The translations under genes and the position numbers were made by a program. The notes under the pieces are model-generated. The model was not told the origin of the DNA. It made no database searches and worked only from the letters and a program-made list of their open reading frames with translations. From Henricia sp. BOLD:AAB3569 (taxonomy: Eukaryota > Echinodermata > Asteroidea > Spinulosida > Echinasteridae), in contig JBBELK010000110.1 in NCBI GenBank assembly GCA_037783545.1, forward strand, positions 124,001-188,000: a stretch of 64,000 nt of DNA, given 5' to 3'. Below, in pieces: positions 12,404 to 23,941 of this stretch (its first letter is position 1; the number at the start of each line of letters is the position of its first letter).

Positions 12404-12676
12404 CAGCCACGGTTTGCGTGAGAGCAGTCAGGAAGCCTCAACCCAGTTTTTTCTAAACTTTGAAATTTCTCTGCCATTTCCCGGCGAAAGTCTGTCAATT
12501 TTTTATGACAAGTGCGCAATATAGAGAGTTTAGGGCATGCACAATTTGAAGTTCGTCGGAACATTTTTGGACCACACTTTGACCAAATTGCCGAGCCAAA
12601 CTGCGGTGCGTTAACGACAGTCCGAATGACTGAGCATGCGCACAACTCAGGAGTACCCCAAAGAGGTGTGTACAGA
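12404..12676. repeat. Short unit D4 (273 bp)
   Basis: 24-bp deletion plus the E marker, preceded by a Y unit (GAGCACCCCATAG) and followed by a unit with the left-hand H marker. Confidence 0.93.
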
Positions 12677-15624
12677 CAGCCACGGTTTGCGTGAGAGCAG
12701 TCAGGAAGCCTCAACCCAGTTTTTTCTAAACTTTGAAATTTCTCTGCCATTTCCCGGCGAAAGTCTGTCAATTTTTTATGACAAGTGCGCAATATAGAGA
12801 GTTTAGGCCATGCAAAATTTGAAGTTCGTCGGAACATTTTTCGACCTCCAAATTTGCCGACGTTTGGACCACACTTTGACCAAATTGCCGAGCCAAACTG
12901 CGGTGCGTTAACGACAGTCCGAATGACTGAGCATGCGCACAACTCAGGAGTACCCCAAAGAGGTGTGTACAGACAGCCACGGTTTGCGTGAGAGCAGTCA
13001 GGAAGCCTCAACCCAGTTTTTTCTAAACTTTGAAATTTCTCTGCCATTTCCCGGCGAAAGTCTGTCAATTTTTTATGACAAGTGCGCAATATAGAGAGTT
13101 TAGGGCATGCAAAATTTGAAGTTCGTCGGAACATTTTTCGACCTCCAAATTTGCCGACGTTTGGACCACACTTTGACCAAATTGCCGAGCCAAACTGCGG
13201 TGCGTTAACGACAGTCCGAATGACTGAGCATGCGCACAACTCAGGAGTACCCCAAAGAGGTGTGTACAGACAGCCACGGTTTGCGTGAGAGCAGACAGGA
13301 AGCCTCAACCCAGTTTTTTCTAAACTTTGAAATTTCTCTGCCATTTCCCGGCGAAAGTCTGTCAATTTTGTATGACAAGTGCGCAATATAGAGAGTTTAG
13401 GGCATGCACAATTTGAAGTTCGTCGGAACATTTTTCGACCTCCAAATTTGCCGACGTTTGGACCACACTTTGACCAAATTGCCGAGCCAAACTGCGGTGC
13501 GTTAACGACAGTCCGAATGACTGAGCATGCGCACAACTCAGGAGTACCCCAAAGAGGTGTGTACAGACAGCCACGGTTTGCGTGAGAGCAGTCAGGAAGC
13601 CTCAACCCAGTTGTTTCTAAACTTTGAAATTTCTCTGCCATTTCCCGGCGAAAGTCTGTCAATTTTTTATGACAAGTGCGCAATATAGAGAGTTTAGGGC
13701 ATGCAAAATTTGAAGTTCGTCGGAACATTTTTCGACCTCCAAATTTGCCGACGTTTGGACCACACTTTGACCAAATTGCCGAGCCAAACTGCGGTGCGTT
13801 AACGACAGTCCGAATGACTGAGCATGCGCACAACTCAGGAGTACCCCAAAGAGGTGTATACAGACAGCCACGGTTTGCGTGAGAGCAGTCAGGAAGCCTC
13901 AACCCAGTTTTTTCTAAACTTTGAAATTTCTCTGCCATTTGCCGGCGAAAGTCTGTCAATTTGTTATGACAAGTGCGCAATATAGAGAGTTTAGGGCATG
14001 CAAAATTTGAAGTTCGTCGGAACATTTTTCGACCTCCAAATTTTCCGACGTTTGGACCACACTTTGACCAAATTGCCGAGCCAAACTGCGGTGCGTTAAC
14101 GACAGTCCGAATGACTGAGCATGCGCACAACTCAGGAGTACCCCAAAGAGGTGTGTACAGACAGCCACGGTTTGCGTGAGAGCAGTCAGGAAGCCTCAAC
14201 CCAGTTTTTTCTAAACTTTGAAATTTCTCTGCCATTTCCCGGCGAAAGTCTGTCAATTTTTTTATGACAAGTGCGCAATATAGAGAGTTTAGGGCATGCA
14301 AAATTTGAAGTTCGTCGGAACATTTTTCGACCTCCAAATTTGCCGACGTTTGGACCACACTTTGACCAAATTGCCGAGCCAAACTGCGGTGCGTTAACGA
14401 CAGTCCGAATGACTGAGCATGCGCACAACTCAGGAGTACCCCAAATAGGTGTGTACAGACAGCCACGGTTTGCTTGAGAGCAGTCAGGAAGCCTCAACCC
14501 AGTTTTTTTCTAAACTTTGAAATTTCTCTGCCATTTCCCGGCGAAAGTCTGTCAATTTTTTATGACAAGTGCGCAATATAGAGAGTTTAGGGCATGCACA
14601 ATTTGAAGTTCGTCGGAACATTTTTCGACCTCCAAATTTGCCGACGTTTGGACCACACTTTGACCAAATTGCCGAGCCAAACTGCGGTGCGTTAACGACA
14701 GTCCGAATGACTGAGCATGCGCACAACTCAGGAGTACCCCAAAGAGGTGTGTACAGACAGCCACGGTTTGCGTGAGAGCAGTCAGGAAGCCTCAACCCAG
14801 TTTTTTCTAAACTTTGAAATTTCTCTGCCATTTCCCGGCGAAAGTCAGTCAATTTTTTATGACAAGTGCGCAATATAGAGAGTTTAGGGCATGCAAAATT
14901 TGAAGTTCGTCGGAACATTTTATGACCTCCAAATTTGCCGACGTTTGGACCACACTTTGACCAAATTGCCGAGCCAAACTGCGGTGCGTTAACGACAGTC
15001 CGAATGACTGAGCATGCGCACAACTCAGGAGTACCCCAAAGAGGTGTGTACAGACAGCCACGGTTTGCGTGAGAGCAGTCAGGAAGCCTCAACCCAGTTG
15101 TTTCTAAACTTTGAAATTTCTCTGCCATTTCCCGGCGAAAGTCTGTCAATTTTTTATGACAAGTGCGCAATATAGAGAGTTTAGGGCATGCAAAATTTGA
15201 AGTTCGTCGGAACATTTTTCGACCTCCAAATTTGCCGACGTTTGGACCACACTTTGACCAAATTGCCGAGCCAAACTGCGGTGCGTTAACGACAGTCCGA
15301 ATGACTGAGCATGCGCACAACTCAGGAGCACCCCATAGAGGTGTGTACAGACAGCCACGGTTTGCGTGAGAGCAGTCAGGAAGCCTCAACCCAGTTTTTT
15401 CTAAACTTTGAAATTTCTCTGCCATTTCCCGGCGAAAGTCTGTCAATTTTTTATGACAAGTGCGCAATATAGAGAGTTTAGGGCATGCACAATTTGAAGT
15501 TCGTCGGAACATTTTTGGACCACACTTTGACCAAATTGCCGAGCCAAACTGCGGTGCGTTAACGACAGTCCGAATGACTGAGCATGCGCACAACTCAGGA
15601 GTACCCCAAAGAGGTGTGTACAGA
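12677..15624. repeat. Block A5 (units 44-53: H-S-E-G-L-T-E-K-Y-D)
   Basis: This variant block contains the L-T module: AATTTTCCGACG in one unit, then a T7 run plus AATAGGTG in the next. The same module appears again near 25.2-26.1, 34.1-35.0 and 40.2-40.8 kb. The first unit is a hybrid, with the H marker GCCATGC on the left but consensus GAGGTG in place of GGGGTG on the right. The last unit (15352-15624) has the E marker and the 24-bp deletion. Confidence 0.82.
15352..15624. repeat. Short unit D5 (273 bp)
   Basis: 24-bp deletion plus the E marker, in the order Y-D-H. It matches the short unit at 12404, including the preceding Y unit. Confidence 0.93.
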
Positions 15625-18600
15625 CAGCCACGGTTTGCGTGAGAGCAGTCAGGAAGCCTCAACCCAGTTTTTTCTAAACTTTGAAATTTCTCTGCCATTT
15701 CCCGGCGAAAGTCTGTCAATTTTTTATGACAAGTGCGCAATATAGAGAGTTTAGGCCATGCAAAATTTGAAGTTCGTCGGAACATTTTTCGACCTCCAAA
15801 TTTGCCGACGTTTGGACCACACTTTGACCAAATTGCCGAGCCAAACTGCGGTGCGTTAACGACAGTCCGAATGACTGAGCATGCGCACAACTCAGGAGTA
15901 CCCCAAAGGGGTGTGTACAGACAGCCACGGTTTGCGTGAGAGCAGTCAGGAAGCCTCAACCCAGTTTTTTCTAAACTTTGAAATTTCTCTGCCATTTCCC
16001 GGCGAAAGTCTGTCAATTTTTTATGACAAGTGCGCAATATAGAGAGTTTAGGGCATGCAAAATTTGAAGTTCGTCGGAACATTTTTCGACCTCCAAATTT
16101 GCCGACGTTTGGACCACACTTTGACCAAATTGCCGAGCCAAACTGCGGTGCGTTAACGACAGTCCGAATGACTGAGCATGCGCACAACTCAGGAGTACCC
16201 CAAAGAGGTTTGTACAGACAGCCACGGTTTGCGTGAGAGCAGTCAGGAAGCCTCAACCCAGTTTTTTCTAAACTTTGAAATTTCTCTGCCATTTCCCGGC
16301 GAAAGTCTGTCAATTTTTTATGACAAGTGCGCAATATAGAGAGTTTAGGGCATGCAAAATTTGAAGTTCGTCGGAACATTTTTCGACCTCTAAATTTGCC
16401 GACGTTTGGACCACACTTTGACCAAATTGCCGAGCCAAACTGCGGTGCGTTAACGACAGTCCGAATGACTGAGCATGCGCACAACTCAGGAGTACCCCAA
16501 AGAGGTGTGTACAGACAGCCACGGTTTGCGTGAGAGCAGTCAGGAAGCCTCAACCCAGTTTTTTCTAAACTTTGAAATTTCTCTGCCATTTCCCGGCGAA
16601 AGTCTGTCAATTTTTTATGACAAGTGCGCAATATAGAGAGTTTAGGGCATGCAAAATTTGAAGTTCGTCGGAACATTTTTCGACCTCCAAATTTGCCGAC
16701 GTTTGGACCACACTTTGACCAAATTGCCGAGCCAAACTGCGGTGCGTTAACGACAGTCCGAATGACTGAGCATGCGCACAACTCAGGAGTACCCCAAAGG
16801 GGTGTGTACAGACAGCCACGGTTTGCGTGAGTGCAGTCAGGAAGCCTCAACCCAGTTTTTTCTAAACTTTGAAATTTCTCTGCCATTTCCCGGCGAAAGT
16901 CTGTCAATTTTTTATGACAAGTGCGCAATATAGAAAGTTTAGGGCATGCAAAATTTGAAGTTCGTCGGAACATTTTTCGACCTCCAAATTTGCCGACGTT
17001 TGGACCACACTTTGACCAAATTGCCGAGCCAGACTGCGGTGCGTTAACGACAGTCCGAATGACTGAGCATGCGCACAACTCAGGAGTACCCCAAAGAGGT
17101 GTGTACAGACAGCCACGGTTTGCGTGAGAGCAGTCAGGAAGCCTCAACCCAGTTTTTTCTAAACTTTGAAATTTCTCTGCCATTTCCCGGCGAAAGTCTG
17201 TCAATTTTTTATGGCAAGTGCGCAATATAGAGAGTTTAGGGCATGCAAAATTTGAAGTTCGTCGGAACATTTTTCGACCTCCAAATTTGCCGACGTTTGG
17301 ACCACACTTTGACCAAATTGCCGAGCCAAACTGCGGTGCGTTAACGACAGTCCGAATGACTGAGCATGCGCACAACTCAGGAGTACCCCAAAGAGGTTTG
17401 TACAGACAGCCACGGTTTGCGTGAGAGCAGTCAGGAAGCCTCAACCCAGTTTTTTCTAAACTTTGAAATTTCTCTGCCATTTCCCGGCGAAAGTCTGTCA
17501 ATTTTTTATGACAAGTGCGCAATATAGAGAGTTTAGGGCATGCAAAATTTGAAGTTCGTCGGAACATTTTTCGACCTCCAAATTTGCCGACGTTTGGACC
17601 ACACTTTGACCAAATTGCCGAGCCAAACTGCGGTGCGTTAACGACAGTCCGAATGACTGAGCATGCGCACAACTCAGGAGTACCCCAAAGAGGTGTGTAC
17701 AGACAGCCACGGTTTGCGTGAGAGCAGTCAGGAAGCCTCAACCCAGTTTTTTCTAAACTTTGAAATTTCTCTGCCATTTCCCGGCGAAAGTCTGTCAATT
17801 TTTTATGACAAGTGCGCAATATAGAGAGTTTAGGGCATGCACAATTTGAAGTTCGTCGGAACATTTTTCGACCTCCAAATTTGCCGACGTTTGGACCACA
17901 CTTTGACCAAATTGCCGAGCCAAACTGCGGTGCGTTAACGACAGTCCGAATGACTGAGCATGCGCACAACTCAGGAGTACCCCAAAGAGGTGTGTACAGA
18001 CAGCCACGGTTTGCGTGAGAGCAGTCAGGAAGCCTCAACCCAGTTTTTTCTAAACTTTGAAATTTCTCTGCCATTTCCCGGCGAAAGTCAGTCAATTTTT
18101 TATGACAAGTGCGCAATATAGAGAGTTTAGGGCATGCAAAATTTGAAGTTCGTCGGAACATTTTTCGACCTCCAAATTTGCCGACGTTTGGACCACACTT
18201 TGACCAAATTGCCGAGCCAGACTGCGGTGCGTTAACGACAGTCCGAATGACTGAGCATGCGCACAACTCAGGAGTACCCCAAAGAGGTGTGTACAGACAG
18301 CCACGGTTTGCGTGAGAGCAGTCAGGAAGCCTCAACCCAGTTTTTTCTAAACTTTGAAATTTCTCTGCCATTTCCCGGCGAAAGTCTGTCAATTTTTTAT
18401 GGCAAGTGCGCAATATAGAGAGTTTAGGGCATGCAAAATTTGAAGTTCGTCGGAACATTTTTCGACCTCCAAATTTGCCGACGTTTGGACCACACTTTGA
18501 CCAAATTGCCGAGCCAAACTGCGGTGCGTTAACGACAGTCCGAATGACTGAGCATGCGCACAACTCAGGAGTACCCCAAAGAGGTTTGTACAGACAGCCA

Positions 18601-19782
18601 CGGTTTGCGTGAGAGCAGTCAGGAAGCCTCAACCCAGTTTTTTCTAAACTTTGAAATTTCTCTGCCATTTCCCGGCGAAAGTCTGTCAATTTTTTATGAC
18701 AAGTGCGCAATATAGAGAGTTTAGGGCATGCAAAATTTGAAGTTCGTCGGAACATTTTTCGACCTCCAAATTTGCCGACGTTTGGACCACACTTTGACCA
18801 AATTGCCGAGCCAAACTGCGGTGCGTTAACGACAGTCCGAATGACTGAGCATGCGCACAACTCAGGAGTACCCCAAAGAGGTGTGTACAGACAGCCACGG
18901 TTTGCGTGAGAGCAGTCAGAAAGCCTCAACCCAGTTTTTTCTAAACTTTGAAATTTCTCTGCCATTTCCCGGCGAAAGTCTGTCAATTTTTTATGACAAG
19001 TGCGCAATATAGAGAGTTTAGGGCATGCACAATTTGAAGTTCGTCGGAACATTTTTCGACCTCCAAATTTGCCGACGTTTGGACCACACTTTGACCAAAT
19101 TGCCGAGCCAAACTGCGGTGCGTTAACGACAGTCCGAATGACTGAGCATGCGCAAAACTCAGGAGTACCCCAAAGAGGTGTGTACAGACAGCCACGGTTT
19201 GCGTGAGAGCAGTCAGGAAGCCTCAACCCAGTTTTTTCTAAACTTTGAAATTTCTCTGCCATTTCCCGGCGAAAGTCAGTCAATTTTTTATGACAAGTGC
19301 GCAATATAGAGAGTTTAGGGCATGCAAAATTTGAAGTTCGTCGGAACATTTTTCGACCTCCAAATTTGCCGACGTTTGGACCACACTTTGACCAAATTGC
19401 CGAGCCAAACTGCGGTGCGTTAACGACAGTCCGAATGACTGAGCATGCGCACAACTCAGGAGTACCCCAAAGAGGTGTGTACAGACAGCCACGGTTTGCG
19501 TGAGAGCAGTCAGGAAGCCTCAACCCAGTTGTTTCTAAACTTTGAAATTTCTCTGCCATTTCCCGGCGAAAGTCTGTCAATTTTTTATGACAAGTGCGCA
19601 ATATAGAGAGTTTAGGGCATGCAAAATTTGAAGTTCGTCGGAACATTTTTCGACCTCCAAATTTGCCGACGTTTGGACCACACTTTGACCAAATTGCCGA
19701 GCCAAACTGCGGTGCGTTAACGACAGTCCGAATGACTGAGCATGCGCACAACTCAGGAGTACCCCAAAGAGGTGTGTACAGA
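15625..19782. repeat. Block A6 (units 54-67), rearranged HOR with a duplicated C-S-E-K
   Basis: The order is H-C-S-H'-F, then two C-S-E-K runs (17110-18297 and 18298-19485, 1,188 bp each), then G. Both C units share ATGGCAAG, which occurs nowhere else, so one four-unit run was copied from the other. The H' unit (16516-16812) has the right-hand H marker GGGGTG without the left-hand GCCATGC. The K unit at 18001-18297 carries the F marker GCCAGACTG on its right side. Both are hybrids expected from unequal crossing over. Confidence 0.83.
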
Positions 19783-21861
19783 CAGCCACGGTTTGCGTGA
19801 GAGCAGTCAGGAAGCCTCAACCCAGTTTTTTCTAAACTTTGAAATTTCTCTGCCATTTCCCGGCGAAAGTCTGTCAATTTTTTATGACAAGTGCGCAATA
19901 TAGAGAGTTTAGGCAATGCAAAATTTGAAGTTCGTCGGAACATTTTTCGACCTCCAAATTTGCCGACGTTTGGACCACACTTTGACCAAATTGCCGAGCC
20001 AAACTGCGGTGCGTTAACGACAGTCCGAATGACTGAGCATGCGCACAACTCAGGAGTACCCCAAAGGGGTGTGTACAGACAGCCACGGTTTGCGTGAGAG
20101 CAGTCAGGAAGCCTCAACCCAGTTTTTTCTAAACTTTGAAATTTCTCTGCCATTTCCCGGCGAAAGTCTGTCAATTTTTTATGACAAGTGCGCAATATAG
20201 AAAGTTTAGGGCATGCAAAATTTGAAGTTCGTCGGAACATTTTTCGACCTCCAAATTTGCCGACGTTTGGACCACACTTTGACCAAATTGCCGAGCCAGA
20301 CTGCGGTGCGTTAACGACAGTCCGAATGACTGAGCATGCGCACAACTCAGGAGTACCCCAAAGAGGTGTGTACAGACAGCCACGGTTTGCGTGAGAGCAG
20401 TCAGGAAGCCTCAACCCAGTTTTTTCTAAACTTTGAAATTTCTCTGCCATTTACCGGCGAAAGTCTGTCAATTTTTTATGACAAGTGCGCAATATAGAGA
20501 GTTTAGGGCATGCAAAATTTGAAGTTCGTCGGAACATTTTTCGACCTCCAAATTTGCCGACGTTTGGACCACACTTTGACCAAATTGCCGAGCCAAACTG
20601 CGGTGCGTTAACGACAGTCCGAATGACTGAGCATGCGCACAACTCAGGAGTACCCCAAAGAGGTTTGTACAGACAGCCACGGTTTGCGTGAGAGCAGTCA
20701 GGAAGCCTCAACCCAGTTTTTTCTAAACTTTGAAATTTCTCTGCCATTTCCCGGCGAAAGTCTGTCAATTTTTTATGACAAGTGCGCAATATAGAGAGTT
20801 TAGGGCATGCAAAATTTGAAGTTCGTCGGAACATTTTTCGACCTCCAAATTTGCCGACGTTTGGACCACACTTTGACCAAATTGCCGAGCCAAACTGCGG
20901 TGCGTTAACGACAGTCCGAATGACTGAGCATGCGCACAACTCAGGAGTACCCCAAAGAGGTGTGTACAGACAGCCACGGTTTGCGTGAGAGCAGTCAGGA
21001 AGCCTCAACCCAGTTTTTTCTAAACTTTGAAATTTCTCTGCCATTTCCCGGCGAAAGTCTGTCAATTTTTTATGACAAGTGCGCAATATAGAGTGTTTAG
21101 GGCATGCACAATTTGAAGTTCGTCGGAACATTTTTCGACCTCCAAATTTGCCGACGTTTGGACCACACTTTGACCAAATTGCCGAGCCAAACTGCGGTGC
21201 GTTAACGACAGTCCGAATGACTGAGCATGCGCACAACTCAGGAGTACCCCAAAGAGGTGTGTACAGACAGCCACGGTTTGCGTGAGAGCAGTCAGGAAGC
21301 CTCAACCCAGTTTTTTCTAAACTTTGAAATTTCTCTGCCATTTCCCGGCGAAAGTCAGTCAATTTTTTATGACAAGTGCGCAATATAGAGAGTTTAGGGC
21401 ATGCAAAATTTGAAGTTCGTCGGAACATTTTTCGACCTCCAAATTTGCCGACGTTTAGACCACACTTTGACCAAATTGCCGAGCCAAACTGCGGTGCGTT
21501 AACGACAGTCCGAATGACTGAGCATGCGCACAACTCAGGAGTACCCCAAAGAGGTGTGTACAGACAGCCACGGTTTGCGTGAGAGCAGTCAGGAAGCCTC
21601 AACCCAGTTGTTTCTAAACTTTGAAATTTCTCTGCCATTTCCCGGCGAAAGTCTGTCAATTTTTTATGACAAGTGCGCAATATAGAGAGTTTAGGGCATG
21701 CAAAATTTGAAGTTCGTCGGAACATTTTTCGACCTCCAAATTTGCCGACGTTTGGACCACACTTTGACCAAATTGCCGAGCCAAACTGCGGTGCGTTAAC
21801 GACAGTCCGAATGACTGAGCATGCGCACAACTCAGGAGTACCCCAAAGAGGTGTGTACAGA
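19783..21861. repeat. HOR copy A7 (units 68-74: H-F-C-S-E-K-G), 2,079 bp
   Basis: A clean seven-unit HOR with no length change (7 x 297). Its H unit has the sub-variant GCAATGC and its K unit has GTTTAGACC. It is followed directly by a second copy; I see only about three differences between them (TTTACCGG near 20453, TAGAGTG near 21094, and a T7 run in the second copy). Confidence 0.9.
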
Positions 21862-23941
21862 CAGCCACGGTTTGCGTGAGAGCAGTCAGGAAGCCTCAAC
21901 CCAGTTTTTTCTAAACTTTGAAATTTCTCTGCCATTTCCCGGCGAAAGTCTGTCAATTTTTTATGACAAGTGCGCAATATAGAGAGTTTAGGCAATGCAA
22001 AATTTGAAGTTCGTCGGAACATTTTTCGACCTCCAAATTTGCCGACGTTTGGACCACACTTTGACCAAATTGCCGAGCCAAACTGCGGTGCGTTAACGAC
22101 AGTCCGAATGACTGAGCATGCGCACAACTCAGGAGTACCCCAAAGGGGTGTGTACAGACAGCCACGGTTTGCGTGAGAGCAGTCAGGAAGCCTCAACCCA
22201 GTTTTTTCTAAACTTTGAAATTTCTCTGCCATTTCCCGGCGAAAGTCTGTCAATTTTTTATGACAAGTGCGCAATATAGAAAGTTTAGGGCATGCAAAAT
22301 TTGAAGTTCGTCGGAACATTTTTCGACCTCCAAATTTGCCGACGTTTGGACCACACTTTGACCAAATTGCCGAGCCAGACTGCGGTGCGTTAACGACAGT
22401 CCGAATGACTGAGCATGCGCACAACTCAGGAGTACCCCAAAGAGGTGTGTACAGACAGCCACGGTTTGCGTGAGAGCAGTCAGGAAGCCTCAACCCAGTT
22501 TTTTCTAAACTTTGAAATTTCTCTGCCATTTCCCGGCGAAAGTCTGTCAATTTTTTATGACAAGTGCGCAATATAGAGAGTTTAGGGCATGCAAAATTTG
22601 AAGTTCGTCGGAACATTTTTCGACCTCCAAATTTGCCGACGTTTGGACCACACTTTGACCAAATTGCCGAGCCAAACTGCGGTGCGTTAACGACAGTCCG
22701 AATGACTGAGCATGCGCACAACTCAGGAGTACCCCAAAGAGGTTTGTACAGACAGCCACGGTTTGCGTGAGAGCAGTCAGGAAGCCTCAACCCAGTTTTT
22801 TCTAAACTTTGAAATTTCTCTGCCATTTCCCGGCGAAAGTCTGTCAATTTTTTATGACAAGTGCGCAATATAGAGAGTTTAGGGCATGCAAAATTTGAAG
22901 TTCGTCGGAACATTTTTCGACCTCCAAATTTGCCGACGTTTGGACCACACTTTGACCAAATTGCCGAGCCAAACTGCGGTGCGTTAACGACAGTCCGAAT
23001 GACTGAGCATGCGCACAACTCAGGAGTACCCCAAAGAGGTGTGTACAGACAGCCACGGTTTGCGTGAGAGCAGTCAGGAAGCCTCAACCCAGTTTTTTCT
23101 AAACTTTGAAATTTCTCTGCCATTTCCCGGCGAAAGTCTGTCAATTTTTTATGACAAGTGCGCAATATAGAGAGTTTAGGGCATGCACAATTTGAAGTTC
23201 GTCGGAACATTTTTCGACCTCCAAATTTGCCGACGTTTGGACCACACTTTGACCAAATTGCCGAGCCAAACTGCGGTGCGTTAACGACAGTCCGAATGAC
23301 TGAGCATGCGCACAACTCAGGAGTACCCCAAAGAGGTGTGTACAGACAGCCACGGTTTGCGTGAGAGCAGTCAGGAAGCCTCAACCCAGTTTTTTCTAAA
23401 CTTTGAAATTTCTCTGCCATTTCCCGGCGAAAGTCAGTCAATTTTTTATGACAAGTGCGCAATATAGAGAGTTTAGGGCATGCAAAATTTGAAGTTCGTC
23501 GGAACATTTTTCGACCTCCAAATTTGCCGACGTTTAGACCACACTTTGACCAAATTGCCGAGCCAAACTGCGGTGCGTTAACGACAGTCCGAATGACTGA
23601 GCATGCGCACAACTCAGGAGTACCCCAAAGAGGTGTGTACAGACAGCCACGGTTTGCGTGAGAGCAGTCAGGAAGCCTCAACCCAGTTGTTTCTAAACTT
23701 TGAAATTTCTCTGCCATTTCCCGGCGAAAGTCTGTCAATTTTTTTATGACAAGTGCGCAATATAGAGAGTTTAGGGCATGCAAAATTTGAAGTTCGTCGG
23801 AACATTTTTCGACCTCCAAATTTGCCGACGTTTGGACCACACTTTGACCAAATTGCCGAGCCAAACTGCGGTGCGTTAACGACAGTCCGAATGACTGAGC
23901 ATGCGCACAACTCAGGAGTACCCCAAAGAGGTGTGTACAGA
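21862..23941. repeat. HOR copy A8 (units 75-81: H-F-C-S-E-K-G), 2,080 bp
   Basis: Directly repeats the preceding block, including GCAATGC in H and GTTTAGACC in K. The extra base is a T7 run in the final G unit, near 23741. It is the best example in the window of two adjacent HOR copies much more alike than their constituent units are to each other. Confidence 0.9.

Larger units (their letters stand above)
8245..12676. repeat. HOR copy A4 (units 29-43) with internal C-S-E and C-S-E-K expansions
   Basis: The block starts H-F and ends K-Y-D as other copies do, but the middle is expanded to C-S-E, C-S-E-K, C-S-E-K. The two C-S-E-K runs (9731-10918 and 10919-12106) are each 1,188 bp, and I see no difference between them. 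The final short unit (12404-12676) again has the E marker plus the 24-bp deletion. Every S unit here carries TTATCTG, a marker of this part of the array. Confidence 0.86.

Noticed and set aside
8566-14466. Giant antisense repeat protein with a 99-residue repeat (for example a bacterial Ig-like adhesin or RTX-type surface protein)
   Set aside because: Such proteins have in-frame repeats of about 100 residues, but here the frame ends at shared one-base indels and deletions, starts on non-ATG codons, is dense in cysteine, shows no recognisable adhesin or calcium-binding motif, and has a near-neutral variant pattern. No non-repeat N- or C-terminal region exists anywhere in the window.
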